From NCBI GenBank assembly GCA_021646415.1, contig SOEU01000007.1:1-64000 (forward strand): 64,000 nucleotides of DNA, written 5' to 3'. How positions within the stretch are numbered: the first letter of the stretch is position 1; the number at the start of each line of letters is the position of its first letter. Made by a program: the position numbers and the translations under genes. Source of the stretch: Candidatus Brocadia sp. (GTDB taxonomy: Bacteria; Planctomycetota; Brocadiia; Brocadiales; Brocadiaceae). The notes beneath the pieces are model-generated. The model ran no database searches and was not told where the DNA came from. It saw nothing but the letters and a program-made list of their open reading frames with translations. This document shows positions 28,080 to 35,834 of the stretch, in pieces.

Positions 28080-29525
28080 TTATTTAGGTGTGGGTGATGG
28101 TGTTGGTGTTCCTTCTTTTGTCTGTATCATTACCCCGACCTCTTTTGTCTCGCCTTCCTCAAGTATTACTTTATACTTCGCGTCTTTATAGCCTTTCTTT
28201 TTTGATTTAATCGTATAAGAATTAGCGTTCAAACCCTTAAATTCAAAATATCCGTTAACATCTGAATATGTTGTTTCTGATGTTTTTACCTTCTCTCCTT
28301 TAAGTCTCAATTTTACCGCGTCAACGTACTGACCATTGCTATCTATTGTATACCCATATATCTTACTGGTAGTCTGGGCTAAATTAAAATCTTCAACCCG
28401 GACAGGGGTATTTCTTCGGTCGTGTGTTCCGTCTCCCAGTTGCCCATTAAAGTTATTTCCCCATGTCCACACTGTCCCGTCTGATCCTACGGCGATAGTG
28501 TGCCACAAACCACCTGCAATAGCCGTGACGATCCCACTAATGCTACTCACCAGCACGGGTTTGTTGCTATCTGTATTCTCTCCATTTCCTAATTGTCCGT
28601 CATAATTACTACCACATACCCATACCGATCCATCTGTTCTTAAACATAGAGTGTGTCCCCCTCCACAGGCAATTGCAACAACGTCTCCAGCCCCAACCAT
28701 TTGTACTGGCACATTACTATCATCGTTAGTTTCGTCCCCCAATTGCCCATAATAGTTATCTCCCCATGTCCACACCGTTCCGTCTGATTTTAAGGCTACT
28801 GTATGGTAATATCCACCCGAAACGGCAATGATGTTAGATAGTCCTATTACCTGTACCGGTGTATTTCGCTCTGTATTGGTTCCGTCTCCTAATTGACCGT
28901 GAATATTATCCCCCCACGTCCAGACTGTACCATCTGATTTTAAAGCTATGGTATGCCAGTATCCACCCGCAACAGCAATTACATTATTAAGCCCATTCAC
29001 CTTAACAGGGGTACTGCTATTGGTCTTGGTGCCGTCTCCCAACTGACCGTAAGTATTATCTCCCCATGTCCATGCAGTTCCATCCGATTTAAGGGCTATC
29101 GTATGATAATATCCTCCCGCAACAGATGTGACATCGTTTATACCGTTTACTTTTATCGGCGTGGTTCTATCCGTAGCGGAATTATCTGCTAACTGTCCAT
29201 AAGTATTGTTCCCCCATGTCCAGACTGTACCGTCAGACCCCAAGGCTACAGAATGCAAGTAACCTCCCGCAATACCAATAATATTATTAAGTCCATCTAC
29301 ATGTACCGGTGTGTTTTGAGTAATCGCAGAACCATCCCCCAATTGGCCATTCCAGTTATCTCCCCATGTCCAAACAGTTCCTATGGATTTCAGGGTTATA
29401 GTGTGATGTCCTCCCGCTGCTATTTGGGGCATAGGCAGGATTGACGCAAATAGCCTGCTTGGTGTAATAACGGACAATGAAAATAAGAGCGCCGAGACAA
29501 TTACTAAAGCTTTTCTGTTGCCCAT
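28080..29525 (-). CDS. Secreted RCC1-repeat protein with carboxypeptidase-regulatory-like domain
   Basis: 481 aa from the ATG at 29525, chosen for GGAGG 7 bases upstream. Signal peptide at 1-26 (to RLFA). About seven RCC1-type blades follow, each with WTWGDNxxGQLGDG, NTPVxVxGLxN and GGxxHTxALKSDGT, closing a beta-propeller. Residues about 360-440 form a CarboxypepD-regulatory-like beta-sandwich (YGYTIDSNGQYVDAVKLRLKG... GYFEFKGLNANSYTIKSKKKGYKDA). The tail is TPTPSPTPK. Possibly extracellular binding or adhesion; no catalytic site seen. It is the largest island cargo gene. Confidence 0.9.
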   Translation of the reverse strand: MGNRKALVIVSALLFSLSVITPSRLFASILPMPQIAAGGHHTITLKSIGTVWTWGDNWNGQLGDGSAITQNTPVHVDGLNNIIGIAGGYLHSVALGSDGTVWTWGNNTYGQLADNSATDRTTPIKVNGINDVTSVAGGYYHTIALKSDGTAWTWGDNTYGQLGDGTKTNSSTPVKVNGLNNVIAVAGGYWHTIALKSDGTVWTWGDNIHGQLGDGTNTERNTPVQVIGLSNIIAVSGGYYHTVALKSDGTVWTWGDNYYGQLGDETNDDSNVPVQMVGAGDVVAIACGGGHTLCLRTDGSVWVCGSNYDGQLGNGENTDSNKPVLVSSISGIVTAIAGGLWHTIAVGSDGTVWTWGNNFNGQLGDGTHDRRNTPVRVEDFNLAQTTSKIYGYTIDSNGQYVDAVKLRLKGEKVKTSETTYSDVNGYFEFKGLNANSYTIKSKKKGYKDAKYKVILEEGETKEVGVMIQTKEGTPTPSPTPK

Positions 29526-29875
29526 ACAATCCTCCATGAAGATAGACAATTAGAAGGAGTTTATCAGCATATTGATCTTATCCCATATATCGTATTATCG
29601 GCATTTCTCACGATGATTTTAGTTTGTTTTGCCCTGCAAAGAAAAATCTGTAATTACATGAAAAAAAGCTCTTTGTGTGTGCATAGATTTTTTGGGATTG
29701 CCCTACAAACTAAAAGACCAAGTTTGAGAATTAATTTACTGAAACAAAAAAAGATTTGTCGATAATTAGAGATAGGTTTATTAATACCGCAGATTCAGAA
29801 CATGAAGTTTGCAACAAAAGGTAAGACCATTATGCTTTGGGTTTTCTTCCGTATGAAAAAAAGGGGGCGGTCAGG

Positions 29876-30202
29876 TTGGTTATTGGCAAGCTTATTAAAT
29901 TCGTTGGCAAGTTTATTACATTCGTCGGTTGGAGTGCGTTAGTTGTTTTTGGCCTTTGGGGTTACTTTCTCTGTCTTGCAATTACCATCGAGGCCGCTGG
30001 TTTCTAAGGGCATTGCAGCATCTATCTTTTTTGCTCCTGCCACCTTCGTTGTTGCGTCTGTATGCTGGTTTAGTATGTCATAATTGGTTTTCCGTTAATT
30101 CTTAACTTCGGTGGAGGCTGTGTCGCTGTTGCGCTTATCGGCGCCGGAAGTCTTCTTGATAAAGATGTGAGCACACTCGTAGGGTCTTGTCCCTTAGATT
30201 AG
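29876..30202 (+). pseudogene. Frameshifted small multi-pass membrane protein
   Basis: Hydrophobic coding stretches continue across broken frames. From 29876: LVIGKLIKFVGKFITFVGWS ALVVFGLWGYFLCLAITIEAAGF then stop (30005-30007). In another frame: GIAASIFFAPATFVVASVCW. Then NFGGGCVAVALIGAGSLLDKD to a stop at 30200. Read together they look like one membrane protein of about 100 residues. No intact start with a ribosome site is visible. It lies in the decayed right part of the island. Confidence 0.5.
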
Positions 30203-30315
30203 GGCGCAAGAAAGCGTAAAAGCCCAAATGTCTGGTGTAAAAAGATGAAATTTTTAATAGTATCACTATTTAAAAGCAAAAAGGCCGGAATTATTTTTAT
30301 CCTTAAGCATTCAGT

Positions 30316-30969
30316 TTGGCAGTAAAACAATGGGAATGGATTAAGGAAAATCCTTGTTTAAAGATACCCAAAGAAAGGGAAAACAATCAAAGAGACCGCT
30401 GGTTATCAGGAGATGAGGAAAAGAGACTGCTTGAAAATTCTCCGCAATGGCTAAGAGACGTAATTGCCTTTGATTTGCATACCGGTTTACGGCAAGATGA
30501 ATTACTTTCGCTTACATGGGATAGGGTTGACCTTTTTCGTAAAACAATAATTATCCAGGAAACCAAAAACGGTAAACCGAGAACCATTCCCTTAAACCAG
30601 ATTGCCCTAAATATTTTAATGGAGAAAGCAAAGGTCAGGAGTCTAAAAAGCGATTTTGTTTTTTCAAGTAGCGCAATGACCAAGATTGACCGTAGAAACC
30701 TTATCAGGGCGTTTGACATTGTCAGGGAAAAGGCAGGCATACAAAACTTTCATTTCCATGACTTAAGGCATACTTTCGCCACCCGGCTTGCGCAAAGAGG
30801 GGTTGACCTTTATAAAATATCAAAGTTGTTGGGGCATAGCGATATTCACATGACACAGCGTTATGCGCATCATTGTCCGGAGTCTTTAAGGGAAGGAATT
30901 GAGGTTTTGGAAAAAGTTGACTACAATTTGACTGCAGTGGGGGTAAACAGAAATGTATCAACGGCCTGA
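30316..30969 (+). pseudogene. Tyrosine recombinase (integrase), catalytic half only
   Basis: 217 residues, against about 350-400 for phage-type integrases. A stop at 30304-30306 precedes the frame, and the core-binding domain is missing except for its last helix (AVKQWEWIKENPCLKI). All catalytic residues remain: Arg in HTGLRQDELLSL, Lys in TKNGKPRTIPL, HDLRHTFATR, LGHSDIHMTQRYAH with the nucleophile Tyr. It ends 18 bases before the tRNA-Thr copy and points toward it, as in islands integrated at tRNA genes. Probably inactive for integration. Confidence 0.85.
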
Positions 30970-30986
30970 AACCCTTGTAAAATAAA

Positions 30987-31032
30987 AGCCCGCGATCGGA
31001 GTCGAACCGACAACCTCATCATTACGAATGAC
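30987..31032 (-). repeat. attR: attachment core inside tRNA-Thr
   Basis: Exact direct repeat of 25435-25480. Integration here kept the tRNA intact on the chromosomal side. Confidence 0.85.
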
Positions 31033-31059
31033 GTGCTCCGCCAGTTGAGCTACGCGGGC
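30987..31059 (-). tRNA. tRNA-Thr (anticodon CGT)
   Basis: Folds as a complete cloverleaf of 73 bases: acceptor GCCCGCG/CGCGGGC with discriminator T, D-stem GCTC/GAGC, anticodon stem CGTCA/TGATG with loop TTCGTAA (anticodon CGT, reading ACG), and T-arm GTCGG-TTCGACT-CCGAT. The 3' CCA is not encoded. The 3' flank is U-rich, which may terminate transcription. Its 3' 46 bases are the island attachment core. Confidence 0.93.
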
Positions 31060-31137
31060 TGAATACGATACAAGTCATTACACAAAAAACATATTATACG
31101 AAAAATTTTTTTATTTACAATAAATATTCGGAACTGT

Positions 31138-31956
31138 TCATCCAACTATCCTGTGGATCTCTAATACCTGTTCAATCAAAAAGGGCAGATCTTTAAGAGA
31201 CAGCATGGTCGCAGCGTCTGAAAGTGCCGTTTCCGGGGTTTCGTGTACCTCCAAGAAAAGGCCGTCACAGCCTGCTGCAACAGCGGCTCTGGCAAGCGGC
31301 GCGATCATCTTTCTTTCACCCCCGGAGACGTTTCCCTGACCGCCTGGCAACTGGACACTGTGTGTAGCATCGTAGACCACCGGATAACCCAGTTCCCGCA
31401 TGATAACCAACGAACGCATATCGCTGACCAGATTATTATAACCAAAGCTAGCCCCTCGTTCCGTCAATACAATCTGTTCGTTCCCCGTACTTCGTATTTT
31501 TTCGACAACGGACTTCATATCCCATGGAGCCAAAAACTGCCCCTTTTTCACATTGACCGGTTTGCCTGTCCTTGCAGCAGCAAGAATGAGATCTGTTTGA
31601 CGGCAAAGGAAGGCCGGAATTTGTATAACATCAAGCGTTTCTGCTACGAATGGGACCTCTTCCACAGCATGTACGTCAGAAAGTATCGGCAGATCAAGCC
31701 GGTTCTTAATGTCAGCTAAAATCTTTATGCCTTCTTTCATGCCAGGCCCCCGGTATGAATTCACCGATGTTCGGTTTGCCTTATCATACGAGGCCTTAAA
31801 GATAAAGGGTATCTTCCTTGTCTGAAAAATATTTTTTAATTTTTCTGCCAATTTCAGGCAGCTTTCATGGCCCTCTATGACACACGGGCCTGCAATGAAG
31901 ACCAAGGGCTGCCCCCGTCCTATTGAATAATTTCTGACATTTATCATCTTAGTCAT
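31138..31956 (-). CDS. kdsA: 3-deoxy-8-phosphooctulonate (KDO-8-P) synthase
   Basis: About 272 aa from MTKMINVRNYSIG; an ATG at 31947 is also possible, and the frame is open further upstream with atypical residues. Motifs: FIAGPCVIEG, KASYDKANRTSVNSYRGPG, QIPAFLCRQTDL, NVKKGQFLAPWDM, LTERGASFGYNNLV, DATHSVQLPGG and CDGLFLEVHETPE. The Cys in AGPCVIEG is the metal ligand of the metal-dependent class. It makes KDO-8-phosphate from arabinose-5-phosphate and PEP for LPS, so this planctomycete makes a KDO-type lipid A core. It is the first chromosomal gene right of the island. Confidence 0.95.
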   Translation of the reverse strand: MTKMINVRNYSIGRGQPLVFIAGPCVIEGHESCLKLAEKLKNIFQTRKIPFIFKASYDKANRTSVNSYRGPGMKEGIKILADIKNRLDLPILSDVHAVEEVPFVAETLDVIQIPAFLCRQTDLILAAARTGKPVNVKKGQFLAPWDMKSVVEKIRSTGNEQIVLTERGASFGYNNLVSDMRSLVIMRELGYPVVYDATHSVQLPGGQGNVSGGERKMIAPLARAAVAAGCDGLFLEVHETPETALSDAATMLSLKDLPFLIEQVLEIHRIVG

Positions 31957-32155
31957 TTCACCATAGAAAAAATACCACGAAATGCGATTTAAGATAACTA
32001 TAAATAACAATTTTACAGGTGTCAACAGAATATAAACAGAACGATAATCAAAAAGGGGTTGCTACCTCTTTATTCTGCGTGTAAAATAGTTTTTTTAGAT
32101 TTTCAGACATTCGTTTTTTCGTATTTAATTCCTATTAAAAATAAGAGGGTGGCAA

Positions 32156-32521
32156 ATGAAAAGCAAGATCTTTGTATGTGTGTTTGCATTATGCTGTATA
32201 TCTTTTACCGCATTTGGACAATTTTTTGATTACGAAGCTCCTTTAATAAGGCTAAAAACCGGATTACCTACCGTCTTTGCCGTAGAAGGTGTTCGGGAAA
32301 TATCCGGCGGGGAGGAGGAATCCGTATTAAATGTCAGCATAAGCGTGAAGAAGGGAAGAATTGAGTCCGTAAGCAGAGACGCAGGGTGCTGGATTGTTAC
32401 GGTAAGGACCAGTAGTAAAGAGGCCTCAACATATTTAATAAAAGATAGCGTATTCAAGATCGTGGGAGAAGAATCAAAAAAGATTATTGTTAATGCCATT
32501 CATTGGAAAGATGGGAACTAA
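32156..32521 (+). CDS. Small secreted protein, unknown function
   Basis: 121 aa; GAGGGTGGCAA before the ATG. Signal peptide to about residue 22 (SFTAFGQFF). The mature part is a beta-rich domain (PTVFAVEGVREISGGEEESV LNVSISVKKGRIESVSRDAG CWIVTVRTSS). No family recognised. It is six bases upstream of cobM and probably co-transcribed with it, although a functional link is not evident. Confidence 0.7.
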   Translation: MKSKIFVCVFALCCISFTAFGQFFDYEAPLIRLKTGLPTVFAVEGVREISGGEEESVLNVSISVKKGRIESVSRDAGCWIVTVRTSSKEASTYLIKDSVFKIVGEESKKIIVNAIHWKDGN

Positions 32522-32527
32522 AAACGT

Positions 32528-33259
32528 ATGAAGGTATATTTTATCGGCGCAGGGCCGGGCGACCCTGAATTAATAACGATCAAGGGATTGAAGGCCATAC
32601 AACGTTCAGGATACTGTATTTATGCAGGCTCTCTCGTAAATACCGATTTACTGAAATCTCTTCCGCCCCATGCAAAGGTATACGATTCTTCCAATCTGAG
32701 TCTGGAAGAAATGACGGTTATCTACAAGGAAGCAATGGGAAAAAATATGGATGTTGCAAGGATACACTCAGGGGACCCTTCCATTTATGGTGCGATACAG
32801 GAACAGATGCATGTCCTTGATGAGCTTGGAATTGCCTATGAAATTATTCCCGGTGTCAGCTCCTTTGCTGCCGCAGCAGCGGTTTTGAGACAGGAACTAA
32901 CGCTTCCGGGAGTTACACAAACAATTGTAATTACCCGCATGGAGGGGAAAACCCCCATGCCCGCAAAGGAACACCTGAGTGTCCTCGCTGCAGCAACCCC
33001 TACCCTGTGTATTTTCCTGAGTATTGACAAGATAGAAGAAATCGTAAAGATACTCGTGCCCCACTATGGCAATGACTGCCCGGTAGCAGTTGTCTATAAA
33101 GCAACGTGGCCTGACCAGAAAGTCGTTTGTACAACACTATCGGACATCACCGAAAAGGTCAGGCAGGAAGCGATCAGGAAGTCGGCACTTGTTATTGTAG
33201 GATGGATGTTACGGAAAGAATTTGAAAGGTCTGTATTATATAGTCAAGAAAGAAAATAA
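32528..33259 (+). CDS. cobM: Precorrin-4/cobalt-precorrin-4 C11-methyltransferase
   Basis: 243 aa. SAM-dependent tetrapyrrole methylase: N-terminal YFIGAGPGDPELITIKGLKA, YAGSLVN, IHSGDPSIYGAIQEQM, IIPGVSSFAAAAAVL and TRMEGKTPMP. The YAGSLVN and RMEGKTPMP motifs place it with CobM/CbiF rather than CobA or CobJ. It methylates C-11 of the corrin precursor in cobalamin synthesis. No other cob/cbi genes or cobalamin riboswitch are seen nearby. Confidence 0.94.
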   Translation: MKVYFIGAGPGDPELITIKGLKAIQRSGYCIYAGSLVNTDLLKSLPPHAKVYDSSNLSLEEMTVIYKEAMGKNMDVARIHSGDPSIYGAIQEQMHVLDELGIAYEIIPGVSSFAAAAAVLRQELTLPGVTQTIVITRMEGKTPMPAKEHLSVLAAATPTLCIFLSIDKIEEIVKILVPHYGNDCPVAVVYKATWPDQKVVCTTLSDITEKVRQEAIRKSALVIVGWMLRKEFERSVLYSQERK

Positions 33260-33358
33260 TATACAGTACTTTTTGCCGGGAGATATAGCTAAACATGGGC
33301 GTTCACTCGCACCAAAAACAAAAGGAATATGGAAACTGGTAGTTAGTGGTTGGAAGCT

Positions 33359-33387
33359 GTTTATATCCCACACGGTCCAGATAAAAC
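33359..33387 (-). repeat. Solitary CRISPR-like repeat S1
   Basis: 29 bases matching the array repeat with three substitutions plus a changed terminal base. No second repeat follows at one spacer distance, so it is an isolated unit, 4.5 kb from the array. Confidence 0.75.
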
Positions 33388-33393
33388 TTCTGG

Positions 33394-33431
33394 GGTGAAT
33401 CCTCCCCCTATTCCCCTCCAGAGGGGGACAA
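33394..33431. repeat. Palindromic G/C-tract repeat
   Basis: CCCCTC-CA-GAGGGG hairpin (33413-33426) followed by GGACAAAGGGGGAGGG. The same extended sequence, in inverse orientation, lies inside the P1B-ATPase gene at about 58443-58490. Confidence 0.6.
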
Positions 33432-33531
33432 AGGGGGAGGGAAATACAAAATTGGTCGGCGAGTATTGCAAGGGAAAAAGGCGCTGTTGAATGCAGGAAA
33501 TATTGGAGAGAATCTTTAGGACGGGTATGTG

Positions 33532-33684
33532 CTACATGCCCGAATTAGTCTCATCTAAAACAATTGTATTTTTATCGTTGTTCTTATTTTTATCAATACC
33601 TTTTATCGGCTCAAAATAAGAACAGAAGCGATAGTGGTAAAAAATCGCAAGCACAAAAGAAATGATAAATACGAGAATTTCCAT
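33532..33684 (-). CDS. Small single-pass membrane protein (50 aa)
   Basis: The frame MEILVFIISFVLAIFYHYRF C... to TNSGM has one N-terminal transmembrane helix and a polar tail with IKGIDKNKNNDK. It resembles the start of the 78-residue protein at 35363 (MEAILAFIIFLGTLYSYLKC). Both are divergent from a member of the QRVxLIISCINDTRKA family, so this is one of two copies of a two-gene module. No clear ribosome site is visible. Confidence 0.45.
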   Translation of the reverse strand: MEILVFIISFVLAIFYHYRFCSYFEPIKGIDKNKNNDKNTIVLDETNSGM

Positions 33685-33709
33685 AAAAATATTATATGAT
33701 AAAATCAAT

Positions 33710-33888
33710 ATGAGTCAACGAGTAGATTTAATAATTAGTTGTATCAATGATACCCGCAAGGCTCTTCAAGAAGTAACTGGCTTTTCAAAGTCTCTCAACG
33801 AAATTTGCGGTATGGAACTATTCCATACAAAGCGGGTTTTAATCATGTAAAAAGGCGTTTGATGAATTTGCCAATGCAGCAGAACGAC
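33710..33888 (+). pseudogene. Frameshifted copy of the ISCINDTRKA family
   Basis: MSQRVDLIISCINDTRKALQ matches the intact paralogue at 35336-35064 (GQRVELIISCINDTRKA). After residue 35 the first frame gives an unrelated tail and stops at 33850. Other frames restore similarity (KFAVWNYSI, then NHVKKAFDEFANAAER), so at least two frameshifts have occurred. The coding similarity runs directly into the CRISPR-like repeat S2. Confidence 0.6.
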
Positions 33889-33917
33889 CTTTATATCCCA
33901 CATGGTTCAGACAAAAC
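33889..33917 (-). repeat. Solitary CRISPR-like repeat S2
   Basis: 29 bases with one substitution against the array consensus. It abuts the broken ISCINDTRKA gene on the left. On the minus strand it supplies the stop codon (TGA inside the repeat) of the frame 34113-33907. Confidence 0.85.
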
Positions 33918-34113
33918 CGCCCGTGGCAATTGTCCCCGCACATGCGGGAGAGATGTGAATTTGCTCTTCTGTGTTAATGGCTATGACGTTGTATTCTGCA
34001 TATTCATCCTTCCTTTTGAAAGTACTGCCGACCTTTGCAATTGTTAGTAATGATGCACCTGGTATGTTTACCGTATCTTGCCCGTTACATTTGCCGTACC
34101 TGTAGTGTCTCAA
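33907..34113 (-). CDS. Hypothetical protein fragment ending inside a CRISPR-like repeat
   Basis: 68 codons; the central part (GASLLTIAKVGSTFKRKDEY AEYNVIAINTEEQIHIS) reads like a real beta-rich domain. The N-terminal 15 residues (MRHYRYGKCNG) look unnatural and there is no ribosome site. The stop TGA lies in repeat S2. Likely a fragment of a larger gene cut by the repeat; function unknown. Confidence 0.35.
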   Translation of the reverse strand: MRHYRYGKCNGQDTVNIPGASLLTIAKVGSTFKRKDEYAEYNVIAINTEEQIHISPACAGTIATGGFV

Positions 34114-34147
34114 CAGCTGATTAGCTGGCGCTGCCTGCCTTACCGGG

Positions 34148-34570
34148 TTATTTGTATTTTAGATATCTACATTTCAATTTGAGATTCCAGGCATAAGACT
34201 CTCTATCGATAATATCATTGTTTATTATTGTCCTTGTAAATACCACTCTCCCGCCACTCCTGACCGCTGCAAAACTTATCCCCCAATGTTCTATAATTTT
34301 ATCCGTTGTGGTTTCGTCCAGGCTGACATAACTATCTCTTGGCAACGATGCTATCCAATCTCCTGTTTGCACCGTCGCAGCGATTTCATCAGGTATTTTA
34401 TTACCCAATGAATCAATATCGAAATACTCCACAAAGGAACTGCCAGCTTTTACTGGTTTGCTTTCCAATTCCAAGTCATAAGACTTCTTTTGGAGAACCT
34501 TAACATCTCCAGCATGACACACTGAAACCAAAAACATCAATAAAAATAAATATCCTATTGCCTTCTTCAT
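34148..34570 (-). CDS. Small secreted protein, paralogue family member 1
   Basis: 140 aa; AGAGGGGGCGTT before the ATG. Signal peptide MKKAIGYLFLLMFLVSVCHA. The C-terminus RVVFTRTIINNDIIDRESYA WNLKLKCRYLK resembles the ends of the proteins at 34602 (RTIINNSDSDYECLDWSGLK VEWYLLK) and 35974 (RRRLENRSDDIWN... VKVEWFLVK). Hence a local family of exported proteins with unknown role. Confidence 0.65.
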   Translation of the reverse strand: MKKAIGYLFLLMFLVSVCHAGDVKVLQKKSYDLELESKPVKAGSSFVEYFDIDSLGNKIPDEIAATVQTGDWIASLPRDSYVSLDETTTDKIIEHWGISFAAVRSGGRVVFTRTIINNDIIDRESYAWNLKLKCRYLKYK

Positions 34571-34601
34571 AACGCCCCCTCTTTCTTTTTCTGTTTCAGC
34601 A

Positions 34602-35023
34602 CTATTTCAATAAATACCATTCAACTTTTAACCCTGACCAATCAAGACACTCATAATCTGAATCGGAATTATTAATTATTGTTCTTGTAATTAATATTCG
34701 TGATTCTTTGTCCATGTAGGGTAAATGCCATAAAGTTATTGTACAGTAAACTAATCCATCAGAATCTAATCTTAAAACTTCACTATAATTTAAAGGTGTC
34801 GCTCCATCTCCTTTCAGATAGAGATAACCTTGTATGGTTTTTCTTTTACTTACCCTTGTTGAATCATATTGATTCTGTTCAACTTTACTGTGCGCTTCAA
34901 CTATACCTTGAGTAAATTCACTCAAATTAACTTCGCCTCATCAACAATCTTTAATGACTCCCTTGCTTCGCAATAAGAAGCAAACGCAAGAAATGCGAAC
35001 AAATAACACATTGCCCTTTTCAT
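34602..35023 (-). pseudogene. Small secreted protein, paralogue member 2, frameshifted
   Basis: A signal peptide frame starts at 35023 (MKRAMCYLFAFLAFASYCEA) after GGGGGAATACCGT and stops at 34922. The mature domain continues in another frame from about 34925 to 34602 (107 codons: SEFTQGIVEAHSKVEQ... VEWYLLK). A one-base shift joins them into a protein the size of its paralogues. Either a pseudogene or a sequencing error. Confidence 0.6.
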
Positions 35024-35061
35024 ACGGTATTCCCCCTTTTATGAAATTATTTTTCAGTTAA

Positions 35062-35088
35062 CTTTACATCCCACATGGTTCATAAAAA
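35062..35088 (-). repeat. Solitary CRISPR-like repeat S3 (degenerate)
   Basis: Matches the array repeat with a T-to-C change and two bases missing. It forms the 3' end of the gene at 35336-35064, encoding its last residues FYEPCGM and the stop. Confidence 0.7.
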
Positions 35089-35336
35089 CTAAACCAATAA
35101 AGCTCTTCCACACCGATGCCAATCTTCTGGCTCATTTTGTAGAGGTCATCACCGACACGAGCAGCTTTGAGCACTGCGACATCAAGAACGTGTTGAACAC
35201 GCTGAAATGCGTAAGTTATCGAATGATTCCATGCAGCAAATTTGATCACAACGCTTTGGAAAGACGATGTGACTTCCTGAATTGCCTTGCGTGTGTCATT
35301 GATACAACTAATAATTAATTCTACTCGTTGACCCAT
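35064..35336 (-). CDS. ISCINDTRKA-family hypothetical protein, intact copy
   Basis: 90 aa from the second of two adjacent ATGs. A helical N-terminal half (GQRVELIISCINDTRKAIQE VTSSFQSVVIKFAAWNHSI) and an amphipathic rest (VLDVAVLKAARVGDDLYKMS QKIGIGVEELYW). The C-terminal SFYEPCGM is encoded by a CRISPR-like repeat, so the native C-terminus was probably different. It is divergent from a small membrane-protein gene 27 bases away. A second, broken copy is at 33710. Function unknown. Confidence 0.55.
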   Translation of the reverse strand: MGQRVELIISCINDTRKAIQEVTSSFQSVVIKFAAWNHSITYAFQRVQHVLDVAVLKAARVGDDLYKMSQKIGIGVEELYWFSFYEPCGM

Positions 35337-35362
35337 CAATATTTTTTTGTTATTGTTTTGAC

Positions 35363-35599
35363 ATGGAAGCCATTTTAGCTTTTATTATTTTTCTTGGTAC
35401 CCTGTATTCATATCTGAAATGCAAACGGGCATTTGGCCGGTGCTGTTTGATAGAGCAAGCTGCCCCATCTGCCTCAGAAAAACCACCGCATAAACCTATT
35501 AAGGACTATTCCTTCTGGCGCGCATACAAAGAACCACCTATAATAGCGCTTATAATCGTTGTAATATTCATGTTCTTTGTGCATTTCTTTCTCGAATAA
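35363..35599 (+). CDS. Small two-helix membrane protein
   Basis: 78 aa: transmembrane helix at 2-18 (EAILAFIIFLGTLYSYL), a basic Cys-containing segment (KCKRAFGRCC), a Pro-rich stretch and a second helix near 59-76 (IIALIIVVIFMFFVHFF). Paralogous at its start to the 50-aa protein at 33684-33532. There is no obvious ribosome site. Paired divergently with the ISCINDTRKA gene, which suggests a functional unit. Confidence 0.5.
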   Translation: MEAILAFIIFLGTLYSYLKCKRAFGRCCLIEQAAPSASEKPPHKPIKDYSFWRAYKEPPIIALIIVVIFMFFVHFFLE

Positions 35600-35607
35600 A
35601 AAGTTGC

Positions 35608-35640
35608 AACTCTGACAGGGTTTCAAACCCTGTCAGAGTT
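35608..35640. terminator. Strong hairpin after the membrane-protein gene
   Basis: AACTCTGACAGGG pairs perfectly with CCCTGTCAGAGTT around TTTCAAA (13 bp stem), 9 bases after the stop at 35599. No long T-run follows, so it may be a repeat or a 3' stabilising structure rather than a classical terminator. Confidence 0.5.
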
Positions 35641-35834
35641 AATTCGGACACGTAGCACAGATCATTGCTAAAACCTGCTCTCCCCAATATCCTCTGCATT
35701 CCCTAACATCTTTCCCTGCACAATACTCACCAATCGATTTCGGTTCCCTAACCGTAAAAATAGACCCTCCTTGGGGGGAGTGCAGGGGTGGGTCATCCTT
35801 TACCCCCAAAACACCAGCACTGCCTCGTGGAACG

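Larger units (their letters stand above)
25435..31032. mobile_element. Decaying 5.6 kb integrative island in tRNA-Thr(CGT)
   Basis: A 46 bp sequence made of the 3' part of tRNA-Thr is repeated exactly and directly at 25435-25480 and 30987-31032. The complete tRNA is at the right end, and a tyrosine recombinase remnant lies 18 bases from it, the classical layout of an element integrated at a tRNA 3' end. Cargo: two PIN-domain toxin-antitoxin modules, an RCC1-repeat secreted protein and a broken membrane-protein gene. The recombinase lacks its N-terminal half, so the island is probably immobile. Confidence 0.8.

Noticed and set aside
32026-32155. Cobalamin riboswitch upstream of the cobM pair
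   Set aside because: No B12-box-like conserved sequence or long structured leader could be recognised.
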